Source: Dyella japonica DSM 16301
Lineage (GTDB): Bacteria; Pseudomonadota; Gammaproteobacteria; Xanthomonadales; Rhodanobacteraceae
Direction: 5' to 3'
Assembly: GCF_001010355.1 (NCBI RefSeq)
Contig: NZ_JPLA01000019.1
Location: 9,032-73,031, forward strand
DNA: 64,000 nucleotides
The position numbers and the translations under genes are program-made. Positions 59,736 to 64,000 of this stretch are shown piece after piece. How positions within the stretch are numbered: position 1 is the first letter of the stretch; each line of letters opens with the position of its first letter. The notes under the pieces were generated by a model, which did not search any database, had not been told where the DNA came from, and saw only the letters and a program-made list of their open reading frames with translations.

Positions 59736-62700
59736 ATGAACACGCAGTATCGTCTGGTGTGGAACAAGAGCCTTCGCGTGGTGCAGGTTGCGAGTGAACT
59801 GGCCCATCGGCCTGATGGTGGTGTCGCGAGCGCGGCTGGGGCGACCGTCACGCAGACAAGCTGTGCACTGGCACTCAAAGGGCTGAGCTTCGCCGCTTGG
59901 GTTGCGCTGGGCTTGGTGAGCGTGATCGCACCGGCGAGCGCGGGCCAGGTCGCCGGACTCATCACCTCCGATCCGAATGCCCCCGGTAACCAGCGCCCGA
60001 CCGTGCTGGGTTCTCCCGGCAACGCCGCGCTCGTCAACATCACCACCCCGTCGGCGAAAGGCGTTTCGACGAATCAATACAGCGCCTTCCAAGTGGACTC
60101 GCATGGCGCGGTGCTCAACAACTCGCGCACGAATACGCAAACCACCCTGGCCGGCACTATCGGCGGCAATCCGTATTTGGCGACGGGCACGGCCCGGGTC
60201 ATCGTCAACCAGGTCAATGGCAGCTCGCCGGCCGCCTTGGGTGGCTATATCGAAGTCGCGGGTGATAAAGCCCAGGTCGTCATCGCGTCCCCCGCGGGTA
60301 TTGCCGTGGATGGGGGCGGCTTCCTGAACGCATCCCGCGTGACGTTGACGACCGGCACGCCGGTGCTGAACGGCGGTGCGCTCGAGGGGTATCGCGTCAG
60401 CGGCAACGGTGTCGTTCAGGTCACCGGCAACGGTCTGGATGCGTCGCGCGCGGACTATACCGACATCATCGCCCGTGCGGCCGTACTGGAGGGTGCGATC
60501 TACGCACAACAGCTCCAGGCGACGCTCGGTGCCAATCAGGTTAGCGCGGATCAGAGCCAGATCACGTCGATCACCGGTGTGAGCACCAAACCCGCCTTGG
60601 CACTCGACACGAGTGCACTGGGCGGTATGTACGCCAACAAGATCGTTCTGCTCGCCAACGAGCAAGGCGTGGGCGTGAAGAACGCCGGCACCATCGCCGC
60701 GTCGGTGGGTGATGTGATCGTAACGGTCGATGGCCGACTGGAGAACACCGGCCACCTGCAATCGGGTTCGGGAGACACGACGATCATCGCCGGTGGTGGC
60801 GTCAGCAACGCCGGTGTCATCGCCGCCACGAACACGCTGGCGATCAGCACGCCGCAAGACGTCGACAACAGCAACGGCACTTTGAACGCCGGACGCATCG
60901 CGGTCGATGCGGCATCGTTGCGCAATGCCGCCGGCACCATCGCGCAAACCGGCCTGCGAGGCATGTCGCTGCAAGCCGGTGCGATCTCCAATCGTAACGG
61001 CGGCAGCATCGGCATGCCGGTGGCGGATACCGGTGCGGGCGCGGGTGGCCCATCGTCGTCCGGCGGTTCGCCCACCCCGCCGGCCACCGATCCTAGTGCA
61101 AGCACCGGTGGTAGCACCGGGTCCTCGGATGCCGGCTCCTCTGGCACACCACCGGTCGCATCGCTCGCCGATGGCGTGCTGCATATCACCGGGTTACTCG
61201 ACAACGACGGTGGTCGCATCAGCGCGGCGGCGGGTTTTGATCTCACTTCCGCGAACGGCTTGTCGAATGACGGTGGTCAGCTGGGCTTGCGTCAGCTCAC
61301 GCTGACCGGTGGTGACCTGAGCAACCGCGGAGGCACGTTAGCCATCAACGGTGCGGCCAGCATTCAAGGCGGCAACGTCCTCAACGATGCGGGTCAGTTA
61401 AGCTTTGCCAACTCGCTCGCGTTCAACGTCCAGAACCTGTCCAACCGAGGTGGCACGTTTACGCACAGCGGTACCGATGCCACCGCACTGTCGGTTGCCG
61501 GCACGCTGGATAATACCGGCGGTACGTTGACCAGTAATGCATCGTCGCTGGCGATCACCAGCGGCACGCTGATCAACGAAGGCGGCGCGATCAGTCACAC
61601 CGGGCTCGATGGCCTCACTGTGACGACGAACGCGCTGTACGGCGCCGGCGGCAAGATCGCCACGGCCGGTGCCGTGCAGTTGACGGCAGGCGCCATCGAT
61701 CACCAGCAGGCCACGCTCGCGGCGACGCAGGTCACCGTCAACGCCGCGAGCTTCGACAATCGGGGCGGCACAATCACGGCCTCCGGCGACGCGGCCAATA
61801 CGCTGCAGGTCACGGGCATGCTCGACAACAGCGACGGTGGCACCCTCGCAAGCAACGCGGACCTGTCGCTGCACGCGGGCACGCTGGGCAATGCCAATGG
61901 CACCGTCCAGCACGCCGGCACCGGCACGCTGCGCATCGACGCCGCCACGCTCAACGGCGCTGGCGGCACCATCGGCAGCAACGGTCAGTTGCTCCTCACG
62001 GGCGCCACCACCGATCTCAGCGGTGGCACCACTTCGGCGCAAGCGGTATCGATCACCACCGGGTCGCTCAGCACCGCCCACGGCACGCTGGTCGCGGCAG
62101 GCAGTAGCCTCTTGCAGCTCACCGTGCAGGAGGCCTACGACAACACCGGCGGCCAGGTCAGCACCAACGGCGCGTTGCAACTCAGTGCGGCCTCGCTCAC
62201 CAATGCAGGCGGCTCACTGGTGGCAGCGGGAACAGGTGCCACGCATCTCACCGTAACAAACCGCCTCGACAACACCGGCGGCACCCTCGCGGCGGCGGGC
62301 GCCACCACCGTCCAGGCGCACGACCTGATCAACCAGGGCGGCACGCTGCAGGCCGCGGGTGCCGCGCTGACCGTCACCGCCGACGGGTTGCTCGACAACA
62401 GCGCCAAGGGTTTCCTCACCAGCGACGGCGACCTGACCCTCGGCGCAGCGACCCTGGACAACACGGCTGGTACCATCCAGCACACCGGCCAAGGCGCGGC
62501 CACGATCACCGCCACCATGCTCAACGGCCAAGGTGGCACGATCGCCAGCAACGGCGACCTCACCCTGCACGGCGGCGCACTCAACCTGAGCGACGGCACG
62601 ACCTATGCGCAGCGTGTCACCGTCAATGCCGACGCGCTCACGACCGCGGGCGGCACCCTGCAGGCCCTGGGCGATAGCCCGCTCAACCTGACGGTGCGCG

Positions 62701-64000
62701 GCCTGTTCGACAACACGGCAGGCACCGTCGCCACCAACGGCGCGCTGCAACTCACGGCGCAAACCCTCACCAACACGCAAGGCACGCTCTCCGCCGCCGG
62801 CCACGCGGCGACGAGCCTTACCGTCGCCGGTCGTTTCGACAACACCGGGGGCACGCTGGCCGCCATGGGTGCAACCACCGTGACCGGTGGCGACCTCGTG
62901 AATCAGGGTGGCACGATCCAGGCCGCCGGGTCACTCCTGACCGTGACCACCCATGGTCTGCTCGACAACAGCCAGCACGGCACCCTCGCCAGTGATGGTG
63001 ACCTGACCGTCAGTGCGTCGACACTCGACAACACGCAAGGCGTGATCCAGCACGCCGGCCAAGGCGGGGCCACGATCACCGCCACCACGCTCAACGGTCA
63101 AGGTGGCACGATCGCCAGCAACGGCGACCTCACCCTGCACGGCGGCGCCCTCAACCTGCGTGACGGCACCATTTACGCGCAGAGTGTCACCGTCAACGCC
63201 GATGCGCTCACCACGGCGGGCAGCACCCTGCAGGCCCTAGGTGGCAGCCCACTCAACCTGACGGTGCGTGGCCTGCTCGACAACACCGGCGGACAGATCG
63301 CCACCAACGGGGCGCTGCAACTCACCGCGCAGGCGCTGACCAACGCGAACGGCACCCTGCAGGCTGCGGGCACCGATGCTACGGTCCTCACCGTCACCCA
63401 GGCGTTCGACAACACCCTCGGCACCCTCGCCACGGCAGGTGCGACGAGGGTGCATGCCGGCTCACTCGACAACACGGCCGGCACCTTGCAAGCGGCCAGT
63501 GACGATGTGCTGACCGTCAGCAGCGACGGGGCGCTGATCAACGACGGCGGCACTCTGGTCGGCAACGGCGCGCTCGCACTCAGCGCGGGCTCCCTCAGCA
63601 ATCACGGCGGCACGATCCAGACGCAGCAGGCCATCGATGCGACCATCGGCGGCACGTTCGACAACAGCAACGGCGGCACCGTGACCGCCGGCGGCGACCT
63701 TACTGTCCAGGCGGCTTCACTGCTTAACCGCAACACGTTGAGCACGAGTGTCCCCCAGGGGCTCTATGGCGATCACGTCCACCTGCAGGCGGACACGCTC
63801 GACAACACCCAGGGGCAGATCCACGCCAACGACACCCTCACCGTACAGGGGCAATCGGCATCGGCTAGCGCCGTCACCAATGCAGGCGGCGCCATGGATG
63901 GCACCGATGCGGTTACGGTCATCGCCACCACGCTCGACAACACGGGCGGCCAGCTGATCCAGCGCGGCAGTGATGGATCGCTCAGCCTCAACGCCACCCA
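59736..64000 (+). CDS. FhaB/CdiA-like exoprotein, 5' part (runs off the window)
   Basis: At least 1421 residues are encoded with no stop before 64000. An extended signal peptide (ESPR; NTQYRLVWNKSLRVVQVASE) is followed by the cleavage region ending PASAG and a TPS domain (~75-340, IVNQVNGSSPAALGGYIEVA). A Ser/Gly/Pro/Thr-rich linker lies at ~430-470. Beyond it are many filamentous-haemagglutinin repeats built on LDNTGGTL and NGxLxLxA. This is type Vb secretion; adhesin or contact-dependent inhibition toxin cannot be decided because the C-terminus is missing. A ribosome site (aagga) precedes the ATG. Confidence 0.92.
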   Translation, partial: MNTQYRLVWNKSLRVVQVASELAHRPDGGVASAAGATVTQTSCALALKGLSFAAWVALGLVSVIAPASAGQVAGLITSDPNAPGNQRPTVLGSPGNAALVNITTPSAKGVSTNQYSAFQVDSHGAVLNNSRTNTQTTLAGTIGGNPYLATGTARVIVNQVNGSSPAALGGYIEVAGDKAQVVIASPAGIAVDGGGFLNASRVTLTTGTPVLNGGALEGYRVSGNGVVQVTGNGLDASRADYTDIIARAAVLEGAIYAQQLQATLGANQVSADQSQITSITGVSTKPALALDTSALGGMYANKIVLLANEQGVGVKNAGTIAASVGDVIVTVDGRLENTGHLQSGSGDTTIIAGGGVSNAGVIAATNTLAISTPQDVDNSNGTLNAGRIAVDAASLRNAAGTIAQTGLRGMSLQAGAISNRNGGSIGMPVADTGAGAGGPSSSGGSPTPPATDPSASTGGSTGSSDAGSSGTPPVASLADGVLHITGLLDNDGGRISAAAGFDLTSANGLSNDGGQLGLRQLTLTGGDLSNRGGTLAINGAASIQGGNVLNDAGQLSFANSLAFNVQNLSNRGGTFTHSGTDATALSVAGTLDNTGGTLTSNASSLAITSGTLINEGGAISHTGLDGLTVTTNALYGAGGKIATAGAVQLTAGAIDHQQATLAATQVTVNAASFDNRGGTITASGDAANTLQVTGMLDNSDGGTLASNADLSLHAGTLGNANGTVQHAGTGTLRIDAATLNGAGGTIGSNGQLLLTGATTDLSGGTTSAQAVSITTGSLSTAHGTLVAAGSSLLQLTVQEAYDNTGGQVSTNGALQLSAASLTNAGGSLVAAGTGATHLTVTNRLDNTGGTLAAAGATTVQAHDLINQGGTLQAAGAALTVTADGLLDNSAKGFLTSDGDLTLGAATLDNTAGTIQHTGQGAATITATMLNGQGGTIASNGDLTLHGGALNLSDGTTYAQRVTVNADALTTAGGTLQALGDSPLNLTVRGLFDNTAGTVATNGALQLTAQTLTNTQGTLSAAGHAATSLTVAGRFDNTGGTLAAMGATTVTGGDLVNQGGTIQAAGSLLTVTTHGLLDNSQHGTLASDGDLTVSASTLDNTQGVIQHAGQGGATITATTLNGQGGTIASNGDLTLHGGALNLRDGTIYAQSVTVNADALTTAGSTLQALGGSPLNLTVRGLLDNTGGQIATNGALQLTAQALTNANGTLQAAGTDATVLTVTQAFDNTLGTLATAGATRVHAGSLDNTAGTLQAASDDVLTVSSDGALINDGGTLVGNGALALSAGSLSNHGGTIQTQQAIDATIGGTFDNSNGGTVTAGGDLTVQAASLLNRNTLSTSVPQGLYGDHVHLQADTLDNTQGQIHANDTLTVQGQSASASAVTNAGGAMDGTDAVTVIATTLDNTGGQLIQRGSDGSLSLNAT
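62221..63363 (+). repeat. 570-bp tandem internal repeat in the exoprotein gene
   Basis: Sequence at 62281 onward recurs at 62851 onward, 570 bp (190 codons) later, with high identity; for instance aggtggcacgatcgccagca occurs at 62531 and 63101. A partial third copy starts near 63370 and then diverges. Confidence 0.8.

Noticed and set aside
62221-63900. Repeats as a CRISPR array
   Set aside because: Repeat periodicity is coding (multiples of three), units are imperfect and in frame with the exoprotein; no cas genes.
59736-64000. Assignment as contact-dependent inhibition (cdiA)
   Set aside because: The toxin end and immunity gene are outside the window, so only the general FhaB/CdiA class is supported.

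Overview
The window is a high-GC gammaproteobacterial chromosome segment. A xanthomonadin/aryl-polyene pigment cluster with a XanB2-type chorismatase, a classical atpIBEFHAGDC operon, ErpA, UbiK and the general gene content point to the Xanthomonadales/Lysobacterales, most likely Rhodanobacteraceae (Dyella/Luteibacter/Rhodanobacter type). The genus is inference; no 16S gene is present.

Layout. 0.3-10.6 kb is housekeeping: purD, two SRPBCC proteins, a RibD-like reductase, a fused MFS/acyltransferase, AmpE, NudC, ErpA, a bactofilin, a coiled-coil membrane protein, bacterioferritin with its Fur-boxed ferredoxin Bfd, and RppH. At 10.8 kb is an elongator tRNA-Met(CAT), followed by a large arylsulfatase, QueD and a phasin. 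14.7-22.2 kb is the F-type ATP synthase operon, with RNA hairpins in the atpE-atpF, atpA-atpG and atpG-atpD gaps. 22.3-25.8 kb holds glmU and small envelope proteins.

25.8-36.2 kb is the aryl-polyene cluster: chorismatase, ACP, membrane protein, two hot-dog dehydratases, acyltransferase, LolA-like carrier, MMPL exporter, ketoreductase, glycosyltransferase, chain-length-factor-like protein and ketosynthase. Chorismate would give the aryl starter, the ACP-bound chain would be extended and dehydrated, and the product esterified and moved to the outer membrane. 36.3-41.1 kb is housekeeping again (YdcF-like, hemF, a repeat protein, gpmA, a membrane protein, PII, ubiK).

The most unusual part starts at 42.28 kb. 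comM stops abruptly after about 342 of roughly 500 codons and foreign, visibly less GC-rich DNA begins. A tightly overlapping same-strand operon follows: three large tyrosine-recombinase-like proteins (one with key catalytic residues replaced), two coiled-coil proteins, a RecD2-like protein without a Walker A lysine, and a small MbcA/ParS-like protein. Next is an NAD(P) module: NadM-Nudix, nicotinamide phosphoribosyltransferase, an SPFH protein, an NAD-kinase-like protein with an altered GGDG motif, and an ADP-ribosylglycohydrolase fused to a CDKN3-like phosphatase. I read this as a mobile island in comM carrying an NAD+ resynthesis / ADP-ribose handling cargo, possibly linked to NAD-depleting immunity. 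No 3' half of comM is found, so the right border is not in view or comM has lost its 3' part.

The window ends in a two-partner secretion locus (FhaC/CdiB transporter and a huge FhaB/CdiA-type exoprotein running off the edge). It is preceded by an 11-C homopolymer inside a perfect inverted repeat, a candidate phase-variation switch.
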